Shown here in pieces: positions 63,270 to 64,000 of a stretch of DNA of 64,000 nucleotides. The stretch comes from Dyadobacter sp. CY343 (lineage in GTDB: Bacteria > Bacteroidota > Bacteroidia > Cytophagales > Spirosomataceae): positions 248,001-312,000 of the forward strand of contig NZ_JAJUXK010000002.1 of NCBI RefSeq assembly GCF_021390335.1, in the 5' to 3' direction. Position 1 is the stretch's first letter. Each line of letters begins with the position of its first letter. A model generated the notes under the pieces. It saw only the letters and a program-made list of their open reading frames with translations. It had not been told where the DNA came from and did not search any database. The position numbers were made by a program, and so were the translations under genes.

Positions 63270-64000
63270 ATGAACCGTCGAGAAGCAATGTCCTCTATGC
63301 TGGCCGTCAGTGGTACAGGACTTTTACCAGCCGAAACTTTGAAAGCCAAACAAGATCCATTTATATACTCGCTCAATATGAGCACGTTGCGTGGCCACAA
63401 GCTGGGTTTTCGCAAAGAGCTGGAAGTAGCGTCAAAAGCAGGATATCGCTCAGTGGAGATATGGGTTAATACCTTACAGGATTATCTCAAAAATGGCGGT
63501 AACCTGAAAGAGGCGAAATCGATCATCGATGATCTCGGCCTGAAAGTAGAGGATGCGATCGGTTTTGCTCCCTGGATTGTAGACGATAGTGCCACCAGGA
63601 CAAAAGCTTTGGAACAATTAAAACTGGAAATGGATCAGCTTGCCGCAATAGGTTGTCCACGCATAGCCGCGCCACCGATGGGCGCAACAACCGGAGATTC
63701 GCTCGATCTGAAAAGAGTAGCGGAACGCTATCGGACGATATTGGAACTGGGCGATACCACAAAAGTGACTCCGCACCTCGAATTGTGGGGATTTTCAAAA
63801 AACCTGAGCCGGGTGGGTGAGATACTGTATGTGGCAGTAGAAGCGGATCATCCCTCGGCAAAAGTGTTGATGGATGTTTACCATTTGCATAAAGGCGGGT
63901 CAGGAATGGATAGTGTGAAGGATGTCGGGAAGCCGCTGGTGGAGATTTTTCATATTAACGATTACCCCAAAACACCTCCGCGGGAAACTATTACCGACGC
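63270..64000 (+). CDS. Sugar phosphate isomerase/epimerase (partial at right edge)
   Basis: The first 243 codons of a TIM-barrel protein that runs off the window. NRREAMSSMLAVSGTGLL looks like a twin-arginine signal. The AP-endonuclease-2-like barrel follows, with SVEIWVN, HLELWGF, VLMDVYHLH and FHINDYPK as probable metal-binding and barrel-end segments. This is the second such isomerase in the window (compare 57524) but the sequences differ. A TAGCTTTG -7-like box lies at 63179-63186. Confidence 0.85.
   Translation, partial: MNRREAMSSMLAVSGTGLLPAETLKAKQDPFIYSLNMSTLRGHKLGFRKELEVASKAGYRSVEIWVNTLQDYLKNGGNLKEAKSIIDDLGLKVEDAIGFAPWIVDDSATRTKALEQLKLEMDQLAAIGCPRIAAPPMGATTGDSLDLKRVAERYRTILELGDTTKVTPHLELWGFSKNLSRVGEILYVAVEADHPSAKVLMDVYHLHKGGSGMDSVKDVGKPLVEIFHINDYPKTPPRETITD

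Overview
The window is chromosomal DNA from a member of the Bacteroidota, most likely a Cytophagales organism close to Dyadobacter or Spirosoma (inference from gene families; no 16S gene is present). The signs are promoter boxes of the Bacteroidota TAnnTTTG type, two secreted proteins with type IX secretion (T9SS) C-terminal tails, Tat-exported sugar enzymes, a DUF6807/PVC-type haem protein, an M56/BlaI pair, and intergenic repeats including the CCCCTAAATCCCC family. I see no rRNA, tRNA, CRISPR array, transposase, integrase or phage gene. The gene order looks like ordinary core plus niche-adaptation DNA.

Layout. 1-8 kb holds housekeeping genes: the end of coaD, a NUDIX hydrolase, a CBS-domain membrane protein with pyrE, an aldo/keto reductase, a divergent polyphosphate kinase, a TetR regulator and serine acetyltransferase. 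8-15.8 kb holds a lipoprotein hydrolase, a T9SS-type secreted protein, an isoaspartyl peptidase, a family 2 glycosidase and bifunctional-type malic enzyme. 15.9-22.8 kb is a compact minus-strand exopolysaccharide cluster: SGNH hydrolase, two GT4 and two GT2 glycosyltransferases, a WcaF-like acetyltransferase and a WecA-like initiating transferase. 23-26 kb holds a hydrolase, a VOC protein, an amidohydrolase and a tiny basic DUF6496 protein.

26.1-32.2 kb is a three-gene signalling operon: a five-PAS hybrid histidine kinase, a TPR histidine kinase and a single-domain response regulator. 32-37 kb holds an SDR, NDH-2, CorA and a fibronectin-III T9SS protein. 37-44.6 kb holds a SWIM/SNF2 helicase, rpiB, a DUF481 protein, a Gfo/Idh/MocA oxidoreductase, a second AKR and a small HTH-like protein. 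44.6-49.1 kb holds a long intergenic stretch leading to a small exported protein with a good promoter and terminator, an OmpR/HK pair, a Usp-like protein and a bestrophin.

49.1-64 kb holds an 87-bp tandem repeat, a 1281-residue DUF6807-dehydrogenase-cytochrome c fusion, two PIN toxin modules, YdeI and VOC proteins, a double-thioredoxin protein, a Tat-exported sugar isomerase, a BlaI/M56 pair with a palindromic candidate operator, a GH5 glycosidase and a truncated second sugar isomerase. Secreted sugar chemistry (GH2, GH5, Gfo/Idh, TIM-barrel isomerases, DUF6807 fusion) is the most consistent theme outside housekeeping.

I did not find a clear-cut undescribed defence or mobile system. The strongest leads are the PPK1 homologue with three substituted active-site positions, the DUF6807-PVC-haem fusion, the candidate shared BlaI operator between a PIN module and blaI/M56, the M56 protein with a charged heptad-repeat tail, and the family of self-complementary simple-word repeats at gene ends.
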